Notes: generated by a model from the sequence alone, not told the origin. Positions 11,079-23,598 are shown, numbered from the stretch's first letter. The stretch: 64,000 bases of DNA from Clavaria fumosa (GCA_951802425.1 OX637800.1:682001-746000); one strand, 5' to 3'. Numbers and translations: made by a program.

Positions 11079-12214
11079 TTTTTGTGTTTTTGTGCTGTCA
11101 ACCCATCCCACATCCACTCCGGCACATGCAATGCGTTGTGGCGCGCTCGTGTGGGACTATCAAGAGCCCTGTCCATCTTGCAACACCCAGCCTGCTTTAT
11201 GACTTTCTGTGTACATCCTTCGGAACACTTCTGCAACATCCATTACATATCACGGTCCATCGTTACCAGCTCCTTGATTGTTGGATTTTTGGGTCTGGCA
11301 TCTTCATCGGGAAATTGTGTTATTTGTTTATGGCATTTATACATATCATCTTCTGTTTAAATTAATTGTTTGTGGTTGTCCGCATCACAGCATCGTGATG
11401 ATGTACTGGTAAAGCAGGCATAGCATGACAGGAAGGCAGAAAAGAAAGTGAAACAGAAAAAAGTGAACACAAAAGAATGTGAGTTTGTACTAGCAACCCA
11501 CACTATTGCATAATCAGGAAAGTTATGCATGAAATTCCTAATTTCCACACCTCCCATGTCAGGAAGGACCCAAAACCAATGCATTATTCAATTCATGTAG
11601 TATGGCTACATGCATTATGAGCTTGTCAACTGTATCTTCACCTGCATGACCAAAAGGATAATGTCACCAATGCTGGGGCATGTGGACTTTTTGTTCCTCA
11701 AGCTTGTGCCATACCTATTTTTGGCTGCAATACATTGTAACCTCTCATCTTTTTTGTTGTTGTTGCCTGCATCCCCAGCACCATCTGTGCAACATGTTAA
11801 GTGTGTATAATGTCATCATGTGGCCTTGCACCCATACAGCTGCAAGGGATCCTGAACATCACAAGTCCTCCATCAGCAAAATCATGGCCCTGTCTTACCA
11901 CAGTGTGGTATAGGATAGATGGTATAATTTGGGATAACCCAGGTTATAACCAGTTTAAGTGTGGCATCTACCAGGCTAGGTGTTTAAACTGGTTAAGATT
12001 GGTATGATGGTATATATCTCAATTTACCACCCCAATTATTTTCCTGATGTCTTCTGACTTTGTGGCTCCCCCCCCTGCAGACACAATGCCTCTCACTCTC
12101 TGTCAAGTCCATGGTTGAAGAGATGAGTGGCGGAGAGGGAGAGGGGAAAAAGGAATATCAGAGGATTACATTCAAGCTGAGGAATTACAGTAGCTATAGA
12201 TTACAGGCGAATTA
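11079..12214. other. AT-moderate intergenic region, no gene recognised
   Basis: Only short frames without good starts. A small inverted motif lies at about 11942-11996 (ACCAGTTTAA ... TTAAACTGGT). Nothing identifies a mobile element end. Confidence 0.35.
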
Positions 12215-13620
12215 TTAATAAATATGGGGGATGAAAGTCGTCCACCGAATCGTCTCAAACGCCCCAGAAGGAAGTGATCTCAGAGACGTGAATGCCTCGG
12301 CTATCGATGTAATCCGAGCAACAGTGTATAGTAGTGCTAATAATGATACCCCAGCAAACCACACCAAGTGCGGGGGAGCAGGATCTTCCTCGTCTGAGGA
12401 TACTATCCCGCTGAGATAAAATACAAAGGGGATAATCACAGGGACGGCGACCAAAGTAACGGAGGATATACGCCAGAGGATAAGTTCGATATGAGTCGGG
12501 AATTCGAAATCCCAAGCGAAGCAGTGAATGGCTCCAAATGCAATTCCCATCACGAGGGCGATAGCGACAGCAAATAATGTTTGGTCGAAGTCCGGTTTCC
12601 CCGAGTAAAATGTAGGGACATTCTTCCTTTGGGACAGATTAATGAAATAGTCTTGATCGCCTATGATGAATAGCATCAGGTTCTCTAGTACAGACCGAGC
12701 CGATTCCTTGGACGCCGGCTTTGACATTATCCCTGGATCACTTCTGTCAGCCAAGCTGAACTCTGATTGCGTAACTGCCCTACCCACTTTCATTGTCCTC
12801 ATGATCCATATTGAAAACTCGGATCGGGTACTCCACATTACGAGGTTTGTCCCACCAGGCCACATATATCCCAATGTTCAGCGTGGCATAGGCAAGCGTC
12901 ACGATCTCGAGGTGCGTGATAGGCAAGTGCTCGACTTCTCGAGCGATGCACTGTGTGATGAACCATGCTGTTTGAACAAGCACAATGGCTTTAGCGAGCC
13001 AGTCGCTTTTGCTCCGGTCCTTGATCTCATCCTCGGTTGGCAGCTGGAGTTCACCTGCCCGAACCAGTCTCTTGACTTCTTTGATGTCAAGTGGGTGACA
13101 CGGTCTGCCGGTGCCGCCTGGTCCATCGCGTTTCCAGAGCTGGAACCCTCCCATAATGACGAAAAATCCATGTGTCGGTGTCCAATCTAGAGATACTACA
13201 TTTCAATTGCGATGATTAAGGTCTATAATGGTAAATCAAACCTTTAGATTTCGCAGATTTCGCGATTCGATGAGCGACGATATACTGTCGTAATGCCCAT
13301 GCAAAAATATATTCCGGCACAAGCAGAGAAATCGCAAACAGCATCCCCTGCTTTAAAACAAGTCCGCGCCGTTCATCCGAGAACCAGGGACGTAGGCAGC
13401 CTCTGCTCGATTTTGAGGAATACGCGACGTTGATATTCGGATGGATAGCGACCCATGTACACGCAAAGATGGTGACGATACAGCTCCAAATGATATTCCA
13501 CAGTGCTCTGCGGTGCTCCGGGTCAGAATATGGAGAGGATGTAAACCCCGCGGTAGATGGGATAGGGACTGCGTGGATGCCGTCTACAGTGAGATAGTAG
13601 TGGAGGGCGAGAAGAAGCAT
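12215..13620 (-). CDS. Agaricomycete multi-pass membrane protein of unknown function
   Basis: Start ATG 13620 (MLLLALHYYLTVDG, signal-like). Exon 1 runs to 13242 and contains ALWNIIWSCIVTIFACTWVAIHPN, GLVLKQGMLFAISLLVPEYIFAWALRQ in part. A 55-nt intron (13241-13187) follows. Exon 2 starts at 13186 with DWTPTHGFFVIMGGF, then EEIKDRSKSDWLAK and QTAWFITQCIAR, HLPITHLEIVTLAYA and WWDKP. The last part (to TAA 12215) has several hydrophobic helices and ends SGAFETIRWTTFIPHIY. This arrangement matches a membrane family that is much expanded in Agaricomycetes; no activity is known to me. The join near 12835-12780 needs either a 52-nt intron with a poor donor (GTACCC) or a frameshift, so the gene may be slightly damaged. 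A decayed copy of its C-terminal half lies at 15.07-16.32 kb. Confidence 0.65.
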
Positions 13621-13629
13621 GGTCACTCA

Positions 13630-16500
13630 CAACATCAAGTTGGCCTGTATATGAGCCGTTTTCTGGCTGTAAAGATACTGGTATGCTGTATTGCAGCTCG
13701 TCCGAGTTGGCGGCGCTACACTTTGCTGGAGGATGGAATGAATGAGAGTCCGGACAAAGCTGGAACCCAGGCGCTTCTTTCCCGCGCCTGCCCTATCCGA
13801 TATCCGACAACCTGCCCGCCAACATCGGAGCCAGACCTGGCAGAACCAGCCTTGGTATATGTAATGATGTCTGCCTGGCACGGAAAGCACTTCTCACCTA
13901 ACGGCTGCCGTCGAACCTCTTCGTCAACGATCCGGTGACAGCGCACTTACAACAGACAGCGGCCAACTGCGCTCTCAATATCACTTTCGCAAAACAGCGG
14001 TAGCGAGGTTACGATCTCAGCGCTAACCGCACCGCTATGCTCTGTGGCGATCACTTTCAATCCAACGACCGCAGACGCGCGGCTCGGCATGGTTAACGCG
14101 CCGGGCTGCGGGGCGGCTACACCCTACGTGGAGCTGCAGGATTGCAGGCTGCTGGCGGACAAGATGTGTTTTGCTACAGGCATTTGACTTCATCTCCAAA
14201 CTCGACCTTGACAGCAACTGGCTCGCCAACGTAACTATCCTTCACATGATCTGAAGAATAGCGTCACCGCTTGCTGTGGCCTGCATTCAATGCGTGAGTT
14301 TTATGACACTTTTTTCGTTCTTGTCTCGCACCATTACTCTATTACCCTCGCGGTAAAATTTCCTGTTGTTGCCTGCGTCATTTGCCAAGTTGTCCTCACA
14401 TGTCTCCCGAATCATAGTCGAGCGCATTCCTCTGTCCCTCTCTCTCACTCTCTCATCGTCGAACCCACCGTAATACAGACCACTCGCAGGGCACAGCCTC
14501 TCAGGGTTCAGGTTCTCTCGTAGCGACTGCAGGCGGCGCCAGTGTGACGCACAAGCCACACCGCCGTCGGCGACAGCAGTACGAGAGGGTATTTCCGCCG
14601 TACAACACAGACAGGGACCTCGAGCGCCGTCTGCACGAGATGCATTTCCGCTTTGGCCGACGAACGGGGAGCGCTTGTCGTAGATGACGAGCACGAGCAC
14701 GAGCACAAGCACGAGTATGGGGTGGAGGTGAAGGACTACGAAGCGATCGCTAGCAAAGCCATCGGTGTTGGGAGGAGCAGCCCGTTAACACTTCATAGCA
14801 TTTGCCTGGACGAGACCGATCAACCTGGGCCATTGTTTCTAAGGTACAGCTTTGACGAGACTCACCGGCGGTCAGCAGGCTAAGTACGTTGCAGTATTCG
14901 TCGCCATGCTTGAGAAGAAGGCGCGAGATGTACCAAAACGGGCGACGCCTTCTGGGGGCCAGCGGCAGAGGCGGTGATACGTGGTTGAGGAGAAATGAGG
15001 GAGGGGGGGAAGGGAACGTCTGAACGGTATGAAGACTGCGTTCGAGTTGAGGCGGCAAGTAAATTATAAGAGATTGTTAATAAATTATGGGGGATGAAAG
15101 TCGTCCAGCGAACCGTCTCATATGCCCCAGAAGGAAGTAACCACAGAAACGTGAATGCCTCGGCTATCGATGTAATCCGAGCAACAGAGTAAAGTAAGCG
15201 CTAACAATGACATCCCAGACAGTACTATTAATAATAATGGCCATCCCGAGGGTACTGACGCGCCGAGCAAAAGGGCAACGAAGAAAATCGCAGGAGCGGC
15301 CAAAGTGATGGAAGAAATACGCCAGAGGATAAGCTGGATGTGAGTCGGGAATTCGAAAGTCCAGGCGATGCAGTGAATGGCTCCGAATTCAATTCGGTGT
15401 CAGCGCCAAAAACACTTGAAGCACGGAATGAATGAGAAATGGCGCTTCTCTCGCGCCCTATCCGATATCCGACAACCGATCCGCTCGATGCTTGACGATT
15501 TACTTGAACTCTGGTGCTGGTTCAAAGGCGACTCACCGCCCAGTTGCCGCCTCTTCAAAGTTCGAGGTGAACACGTCAACACACTTCAGCAACTTGTTAA
15601 GGTCGAAGTATCAGATTCCATACCTGCGTCGCAGCTTATGCTCTACAAGATCTGCCTACCGTGCCAACCTGAGGCTGAACTCGACCACCGCCTCCCCGAA
15701 TTCGCACTCCATTGCGGTGATCCCGATCTCGGTCCCTGGAAACTGATGTGGGATGACTGCTTACGCGTTATTTTCCCGCTGGACCCCCCCGACTACCATG
15801 TTTCGATCATAATTTGGCGAGTGAATTCCCCCCTTCTGCCTGTTTGTTATGTTGTGGTGACCTCCCATGTAGTCCTCCTCGATGAGGCATCTAAACCTTA
15901 AATCCGCCTCTCGATGAACGCCTGTTCTGAGCCAATCTTGTCTAGCCTCGCCGTACAACTGCACACATCTGATATCAAAATGTTCAAGCTGATGGTCACC
16001 AGTCTGTGAGCAGTTCAATGCCTAAAATTGACGGTGTGCGACAACAATGTTATCCGGCGCCAAAGGCTCTGCAACCCAAGGAGTCGAACGGAATCAAGAG
16101 ACAAATGTGTGTCACTCTGACGGCAGAAGATGCAATTCCCATCGCGAGAGCGATGGTGTCAGCGCCAAAGATTTGGCCCTCGTCCGGTTCCTCCCAGTAA
16201 AATGTAGGGACGTTCTTCCTTTGGGACACATCAGTGAGTTCGTCTTCGACACCTGCCATGAAATCTATCAGCTGCTCCGGTGCTGACCGTGCCGATTCCT
16301 TGGACTCCAGCTTTGACAGGACACTATGAGACGAGTTTGCATTGCCGTCAGTGCTGGCATTGGCGTGGGCGACGTGGGCGTGGCAAAAAAAGAGGTGCAG
16401 TCACTGTTGTGGGCGCAGCCATCCCTGGATACGCCGTCGCCCAAGCTGATGGATGATCCTCTGTGGCCCAGACAAAGGAAACTATAGACTTTCCTCCGAT
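13630..16500. pseudogene. Scrambled pseudogene fragments of the two neighbouring membrane-protein genes
   Basis: 13900-14290 (+) resembles the Asn-rich exon of the DUF3433-type gene (ITFNPTTAD and LANVTILH motifs, then a donor-like GTGAGT). 14400-14760 (+) resembles its later exons. 16345-16440 (+) resembles its C-terminus (KKEVQSLLWAQPSLD). 15070-15390 (-) and 16132-16320 (-) resemble the 3' half of the gene at 12215-13620, with about 740 bp inserted between them (15391-16131). A 60-90-bp block near 13735-13830 recurs near 15425-15485. All copies carry stops and frame changes. A 174-codon frame at 15377-15901 (+) crosses a breakpoint and is probably fortuitous. The pattern indicates duplication, inversion and decay. 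Confidence 0.65.
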
Positions 16501-17074
16501 TTTCCGTAACGGTAGATTTCTCCCTTATGACAAGGCAATTATTATTATGGGCTTGTCCAGCACATCTAAAATGCTCTAACCGCAGGTCCAGCTGCGGCGC
16601 CCAGTATCGCTGTGATTCTCGGTGTGACGCTTGCCATTCCCGCAGCATAATTTTTTTTTTCAAACGGTCAATTCGCCACGGGGTGGGCGATAGCGAGGAC
16701 AGGAGACGGGGACTATGGGGCTATCCAACACCAAAAATAAAATAAACGGTGCCTCAGCGCTCAGCCACCGTAAGTGTCCATATTGGGTCGGGGTTATATG
16801 TCCATATTGAGCCTTTCCCCGAAGGGATGACGCCACAACGGGGGTGAAGCAGTGATGCATTCCCATGGATCGTCAATCGTCGGTCTATCGATCGGTACTC
16901 CGCAACAGCGACGGGCTAGTCTCGGTGTCTCAAACACTCGTCGTTTGAACATTGAACGTTCAACGAACTCCAATAGCTTCAACGTTGATGTGAATTAGGA
17001 AAGGATGGGACGCCAGAGCATGGGATGTCTCGTGGTGCTACCAGGTCAGATAACGCGGGCGCTGAGCACCGCGC
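16501..17074. other. Intergenic, no gene recognised
   Basis: Only short frames on both strands; no conserved motif seen. Confidence 0.3.
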
Positions 17075-17168
17075 GCTGGATCTGACATAGATCGGCGCCC
17101 ACGCTGGATCTGACATAGATCGGCGCCCACGCTGGATCTGACATAGATCGGCGCCCACGCTGGATCTG
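17075..17168. repeat. 28-bp tandem repeat, three full copies plus a partial one
   Basis: The unit begins GCTGGATCTGACATAGATCG and ends GCGCCCAC. Full copies start at 17075, 17103 and 17131, and a partial copy starts at 17159. It lies about 130 bp upstream of the start codon of the cysteine-rich gene at 17300, in its likely promoter. Confidence 0.9.
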
Positions 17169-17299
17169 GCGAGGAACGGAACGAGAGTTGTCATGTGTCT
17201 TGGCGGTACGTACCAGGTGTATTCGCCCTGCGAAAGGAACTAGCTGATTGACCACGACCATTCAGTGCTCATCCCAGTTTCCCTCCCTTTACTCCAAGG

Positions 17300-20200
17300 A
17301 TGTCCAAGGGACGGGTCCTCCTCGTCATCCTGGCCTTTTCTTGGTTAGGCAGCGTCATAGCTCGCCTCGCCACCAGTACAGAGGATGATCGATGGTTAAG
17401 AATCGCTCAGAGACTGGTCCGCAGGGATCCTTGTATGAACGGTTCATGCCCGGGTGCGTTTTTCTCAATAACTCGCATGAGAAAGAGTAGGAATCGACTC
17501 TTTATTCTGTTAGCGCCCCAGATTTGCTTCGATGACATCTGCCGAAGTATGCAGTATCGTGTCATTTGCGTTCATCTAATAAGTTCTCAAATGCATCTCA
17601 GTGAAATGTAGTGGGTAAGTGTTTGGCTTTTTCTCGGCTGGTTATGATCTCACTTCCACACAGCAATTCCTCTCCCTGCGGTCCTGTTAATTGTTGTACA
17701 CCTGCCGAAGAGTGCACTGAGACAGGGTCATGCATGTGTAAGATATTTTCCTGTTTTCTTCGCATATTCTGGCTCCAAAGCTAAAAGATTGATGATCTTA
17801 AGCTTTTTGCACTATGTATGCATTCGGCACATTTTCGACCACTTCTCTTTGTCTCAATTTTACCTAGCCCAAACTTTGACTGCGGTGACGGTGGTTGTTG
17901 TAATCCTTCCCAGAATTGCATCAATGGAGAATGCATCAGTGAGATATTTCCCACTTTTTGTTCTTGTCTCAATTCCCTCATTTATGCCTTCAGATTGTCC
18001 TAAGTGATTCTCCATTGTTCCATTTGTCGGATGCTTGTAATTTGATTCGTTAGTCCCTGCCCACCTGGACCTTGCTGCACAGGAGGTAAAGTGTGTCAGG
18101 ATCATGCTTGCGTTGGTTTGTCCCCTCCGTTTTACTTCCACTCGCTATTCCACAGCTAACAGACCGATATACTTTAGTGAATTGCACCATGTATGTATTT
18201 GGCACATTTTCGACCACCAGTCATTGTCTCAATTCCCCCTAGCCCAAACTCTGCATGCGGTGTGAATGGTTGTTGTAATCTTACTCAGACTTGCATCAAT
18301 GAAGAATGCATCAGTGAGATATTTCCCACTTTTTTTTTTCTTGTCTCAATTCTCAATTGCGCCTTCAGATTGTCCAACGTAATTTCTCCACTGTTCCATT
18401 TACCGGATGCTTGCAATTTGATTTGTCTAGTCCCTGCCCACCCGGACCTTGCTGCACAGGAGGTAAAGTGTGTCGGAATCAGGCTTGTGTTGGTTCGTCC
18501 TCTATGTTTTGCTTCCCCTCGCTATTCCACAGCTAACAGATTGATGTACTTTAGTGAATTGCACCACGTATGTATTTGGCACATTTTCGACCACCAGTCA
18601 TTGTCTCAATTCCCCCTAGCCCAAACTCTGCATGCGGTGTGAATGGTTGTTGTAATCTTACTCAGACTTGTATCAATGAAGAATGCATAAGTGAGATATT
18701 TCCCACTTTTTTTTTCTTGTCTCAATTCTCAATTGCGCCTTCAGATTGTCCAAAGTAATTCTCCACTGTTCCATTTACCGGATGCTTGCAATTTGATCCG
18801 TTTAGTCCCTGCCCACCTGGACCTTGCTGCACAGGAGGTAAAGTGTGTCGGAATCAGGCCTGCGTCGGTTTGTCCCCTCCGTTTTGCTTCCACTCGCCGT
18901 TCCACAACTGACAGATTGATGTACTGTAGTGAATTGCACTGCGTATGTATTTGGCACATTTTCGACCACCAGTCATTTTCTCAATTCCCCCTAGCCCAAA
19001 CTTTGCCTGCGGTGTAAATGACTGTTGTAGTCTTTCCCAGACTTGCAGCGACGGGAGGTGCATAGGTGAGATATGTCCCACTTTTTTTTTGCCTTGCACT
19101 TTTGTCTCAATTCCCTTGTCTGTGCCTTCAGATTGTCCTAAGTAATTTCTTCGCTGTTCCACCTATCGGATGCTTGTAATTTGACCTGTTTAGTCCTTGC
19201 CCACCCGGACCTTGCTGCACAGGAGGTAAAGTGTGTCGGAATCAGGCCTGCGTCGGTTCGTCCCTTTGTTTTGCCTCTACTCGCCGTTTCAAAGCTAACC
19301 AATTGATGTACTTGAGTAAATTGCACTGCGTACGTATATGGCACAGTTTTAGCCACCGGTCGTTTTCTCAATACTACCTAGCCCGAACTCTGCCTGCGGT
19401 GCAAATGGATGTTGTAATCCTTCCCAGACTTGCAGCGACGGGAGGTGCATCGGTGAGATATTTTCTACTTTTTTTCTTGTACATTCTGTCTCAATTCTTT
19501 CGCCTTCAGATTGTCCTAAGTAATTCTCTATTGTTACATTTATCGGATGCTTGTAATTGACCTGTTTAGTCCTTGCCCACCCGGACCTTGCTGCACAGGA
19601 GGTAAAGTATGTCAGAATCAGGCTTGTGTTGGTTTGTCCCCTTCGTTTTACTTCCACTCGCTATTCCATGGCTAACGAATTGATGTGCCGTAGTGAATTG
19701 CACTGCGTATGTATCTGGCACATTTTCGGCCACTTCTCATTGTTTCAATTCTACCTAGCCCAAACCCTGCCTGCGGCGTAGGTGGTTGTTGTAATCCTTC
19801 CCAGACTTGCATCGATGGGGAATGCATAAGTGAGATATTTCCCACTTTTTTTTCTTGTCTCAGTTTTCATTTGCGCCTTCAGATTGTCCCAAGTAATTCT
19901 CCACTGTTCCATTTATCGGATGCTTGTAATTTGATTTGTTTAGTCCCTGCCCACCCGGACCTTGCTGTACAGGGGGTAAAGTATGTCGGAATCAGGCTTG
20001 TGTTGGTTCGTCCTCTTTGTTTTGCTCGCCGTTCCAAAGCTAACAGATTGATGTGCTTCAGTGAATTGCACTGCGTATGTATTTCACACATTTTCGGCCA
20101 CTAGTCGTTGTCTCAATCAACCCATAGCCCCAACATCTTGTGTGGTGAAGTATGCTGTCCAGAAGGCCAGACATGTAGTGCCCCTGGCACCTGCACAAGT

Positions 20201-22242
20201 CTGTCTATGTCTCAGCCCGTTCGAGTCATTTCTGACTCTTACTTTGGCTCAGAGCCTACCCCTACCTGTCCCATGTATGTCTTTTATGGGTCGCAAATTA
20301 GGCATTGACCTAATGAGAGGGCCGTCAGAGGAATGTTCAGTTGTCCTGGAGTGCCATGTTGTTCCGCTGGCCAGATTTGTAATAATGGGTCCTGCCAAAG
20401 TTTGTACCTAATATTCTGCTCTGATTTGGGGCTTATTGCATGATTGGACAGCTCCAGCTCCAGGTTTGAATCTTCCCTTTCTCATTCTGATCAATTTTAA
20501 TCTGTATTGCATAGTGATAGTATCACCGCCTCCCAGTCCACCAGGTTTGTCTCCCATTCCTCTCCTCATCCCAGCCAATTGTGATCCATTTTCCGTAGTG
20601 GTAGTCTCACCGCCTCCGCCGCCAGGTTTGTATCTCCCCCTTCCTTAATTTCAGTGGTTGTCATATATCTTCCATAGTGGTGGTTCCGCCGCCTTCGCCG
20701 CCAGGTTCGTGCTTCCCCCTCCTTAATTTTAGTTCTTGTGATCCATTTTCCATAGTGGTGGTTCCACCGCTTCCGCCACCAGGTTTGCACTTCCTCTTCC
20801 TTAACTCAGTAGTTGTCATCTATTTTCTGTAGTGGTGGTTCCACCACCTCCCCCTCCTATTACTCCGCCACCAGGTTTGTACTTCCCCTTCCTTAATTTC
20901 AGTAGTTGTGATCTATTTTCCGTAGTGCCTCCGCCACCAGGTTTGCACTTCCCTTCCTTAACTTCAGTAGTTGTCATCTATTTTCTGTAGTGGTGGTTCC
21001 ACCACCACCACCTCCTCCTACTCCGCCGCCAGGTTCGTACTTCCCCTTCCTTAACTTCAGTAGCTAATGATCTACCTTCCACAGTGATAATTCCACCACC
21101 TCCACCACCACCACCACCTCCAGGTTTGTCTTTTTTTGTGTGAAGTAGAAATCCTTTACCTCTTTTCTGTAATAATAGTTCCTCCGCCACCGCCGCCACC
21201 AGGTTTGTGTCTTGCGCCTGTTACTTAGTAACCTTTCGCTCACGCCTTCATAACAGCAGTTCAACCCCCTCCTCCTCCTCCTCCCCCTCCCCCTTCTCCC
21301 CCGCCTCCTCTCCCTCCTCCTCCTCCCCCTCCTCCCCCTCCCCCTTCTCCCCCGCCTCCTCTCCCTCCTCTCCCTCCCCCTCCTCCCCCTCCCCCTCCTC
21401 CCCCTCCCCCTCCTCCCCCTTCCCCTTCTCCCCCTCCCCCTCCTCCCCCTTCCCCTTCTCCCCTGCCTCCTCTCCCTCCTCCTCCTCCCCCTCCTCCACC
21501 ACCCCCTCCAGGTTTGTGTTTTTCAGCTGCTACTTAATATCGTTTGACCTTATCTTCGTGACAACAGTTCAACCCCCTCCTCCTCCGCCCCCTCCTCCAG
21601 GTTTGTGTTCATTGACTGTTACTTAACTGCATCTCAACTATGTCTTTGTGATAGTAGTTCAACTACCTCCCCCTCCTCCTCCTCCCCCTCCTCCTCCTCC
21701 TCCTCCTCCTCCGCCTCCTCCAGGTTTGTGTGTTTGACTGTTACTTAACAACATTTCACTTATGCCTTCGTGACAATAGTTCAACCACCTCCACCACCAC
21801 CATCTCCTCCTCCAGGTTTGTATTTTTTGACTGCCAATTAACTACGCTCCATCCATGTCTTTGTGATAATAGTTCAACCCCCACCTCCAGAGCCTGTCCC
21901 TGGTAAGTGCCAGCTGCTAACAAATGTGAAGCTTATGATGCAAATGCGGACCCTCCAACAGCTCCCCCAGCAGCTCCTCCTGTGCCTCCTACACAAGGTC
22001 AGCCCGTCTTTCTGAAGACACAAATCTAACTCCAATTTCTTTCTAAATGACATTGTGGTGATACTGTAGCAACCTCTGCCCCGACTTCTGGATTGTCACC
22101 TACCCGCACCCAAACTTCAGCAAGTGCCTCTCCTCTCGGGGACTTCAATCCGTTGCCTGATGATGCGAGAGGGACGAAAGTGCTCCCTGACCTCGGCCAG
22201 CTGGCAGCCTTCTTAGCAGTAGTTTTCTATGGTTTCTTGTGA
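17300..22242 (+). CDS. Putative GPI-anchored cysteine-rich wall protein with tandem micro-exon cassettes
   Basis: Start ATG 17300, with signal peptide MSKGRVLLVILAFSWLGSVIA. Exon 1 ends at 17453. Short exons follow with CC-modules: SPCGPVNCCTPAEEC, then repeated pairs such as PNSACGVNGCCNLTQTC and PCPPGPCCTGGKVC. Each cassette has a 13-nt, a 71-nt, a 10-nt and a 62-nt exon (156 nt, 52 codons), about 375 bp apart, and phases 1-2-1-2-1 are preserved. Six canonical 71-nt exons occur near 17878, 18241, 18617, 18990, 19380 and 19760; a divergent one (CGEVCCPEGQTC) lies near 20128. From 20450 to 21996 about sixteen phase-1 exons of 12 to roughly 250 nt encode Pro runs, each followed by a donor usually reading GTTTGT. 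The last exon ends with a Ser/Thr-rich spacer and a hydrophobic tail LAAFLAVVFYGFL, which fits a GPI signal. Stop TGA 22240-22242. Role is inferred to be cell-surface; the module family is not identified. Confidence 0.65.
17689..20400 (+). repeat. Tandem genomic repeat of about 375 bp (four-exon cassette array)
   Basis: The unit contains introns and exons. Landmarks recur at about 375-bp spacing: TGAATTGCACCAT (13-nt exon), CCCAAACTCTGC (start of the 71-nt exon), ATTGTCC (10-nt exon), and CTGCCCACC (in the 62-nt exon). Introns are conserved too, for example the CATTTTCGACCACCAGTCA stretch, which indicates recent duplication or ongoing homogenisation rather than old exon duplication. Confidence 0.85.
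20450..21996 (+). repeat. Array of proline-coding micro-exons with repeated introns
   Basis: Exons such as TGGTGGTTCCGCCGCC..CCAG (27 nt) alternate with introns of about 50-70 nt beginning GTTTGT or GTTCGT and ending in TAG or CAG. All lengths I counted (12, 27, 27, 27, 42, 15) are multiples of three, so loss or skipping of any one keeps the frame. The largest block, 21260-21510, is a CCTCCTCCCC-type microsatellite. Confidence 0.75.
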
Positions 22243-23410
22243 TGCAGAAGACCTTTATGCTGTCCTTTATGCTGTGTGGATACTTTCCCGACATGTTGTG
22301 TTGATACTAGGTGCTGACAGTTGAATTGACTTCATGCTATTCTCTCATCATGCTTCTCTCTTGGGTTGACAATGGATATGGGTGTATAAATGCTATACCT
22401 CTACTTTTTGTTAATGGTTTTGTATGTGGCCATTACTGTAAGGAACTTATGAAATCAGCAGCAGACATTTCCCATGAAAATTGTGTTACAGCACTCCTCA
22501 CATCGCACATGAGTGTCATGACCCAACAATCCACACTTCTCCCCTGATGCATCTTTATTGTCAACAGTCACTTACACTCTATCTCTGATGCTTGGAAATC
22601 ACTTTTGGTTGTTGTGCAGTAATTTCATGTGCAATTCATAATTTTGGCAATTACTGGCTGCCCCATAGTTGTCTGATCACTGTTCAGGAGTTTCAGGGGA
22701 CAGGTGGAATCACTTCAGGACCAATAGGGGAAGCCTATCAATGAGTTAGTGCAGTGCCTTGACAACCTTAGGCTTTTAGGTAGGAGCATAGTGGCTGAAA
22801 TGCATATTTGGACAAATTCACTAGCATCATCTGATGCTTTGTGCTTTGTAGATGTTCTTGGACTCTAAACCATTTCTAGCACATACTTGGGATATGCACA
22901 CTGTTCAGTCCCAAATGGATACTAATATTGTGCTGCCCCAGAAGTTCAAAAGTACACATTTAGCATTTTGGCTGGGCTCAGCCAAGTTCACATATGTTGC
23001 ACAAATATGTCTTGGGGCAACAGCCTGAGGATGTGTAAACAACAATATCACTTTGGCCCAGATGTCAAGCACCACACTATAATTGAATAGGCCAGTGTGT
23101 GAGGTGTGCTGGAAATAATATCACCTAGGCCAATTGGCTCCTTATGAATTATTCATGTTAGCCAGCTGATGATAACTCCATTATAATTGATTTGGCCAAG
23201 GTCTTAGAACAAATTGGGTATTGATGAAGCCTTTCAAATAATCTCAGCTGAAGTAAGCCAGAGAAAATATAGTTTTGGCTGATTGTGTCATTTGGTCATG
23301 ATATTTAGACTGGCCAATACTTCTAATCCCTTGCCAGTTACAGTATTAGTTTTGGCCAAGACTTACACAATCAACTTGGCTGAAATAAGTCAGCTACAAT
23401 ATAGTCCTGA
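22243..23410. other. AT-rich intergenic region with degenerate TTGGCC/GGCCAA repeats
   Basis: No gene. Between about 22950 and 23450 short motifs such as TTTTGGCCAA, CTTGGCTGAAATAAGTCAGC and GGCCA recur irregularly at 60-110-bp spacing, like an old decayed repeat. Confidence 0.4.
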
Positions 23411-23598
23411 GTGATGAAAGAGTTTTGCCATAATATTCAGACTGGCCACTGTCACGTGTGCTGCTCCCTTCGGGTCCAGACTGGAAACACCATCTCCGGT
23501 CCTGGACTTCCTATCTCCGGCTCCTGGACTTCCTGTCTCCTGCCCCTGACTTCCAATCTCCAGACCTGGACCTCTGAACTCCCACCCTGGTGCCTCAG

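Noticed and set aside
15377..15901. 174-codon plus frame as a gene
   Set aside because: No ATG at its start, and it crosses a breakpoint between two pseudogene fragments; no domain seen.
21207..21626. Proline/serine-rich 139-codon frame as a separate gene
   Set aside because: It reads through introns of the larger gene; splice borders with phase-1 exons explain the region better.
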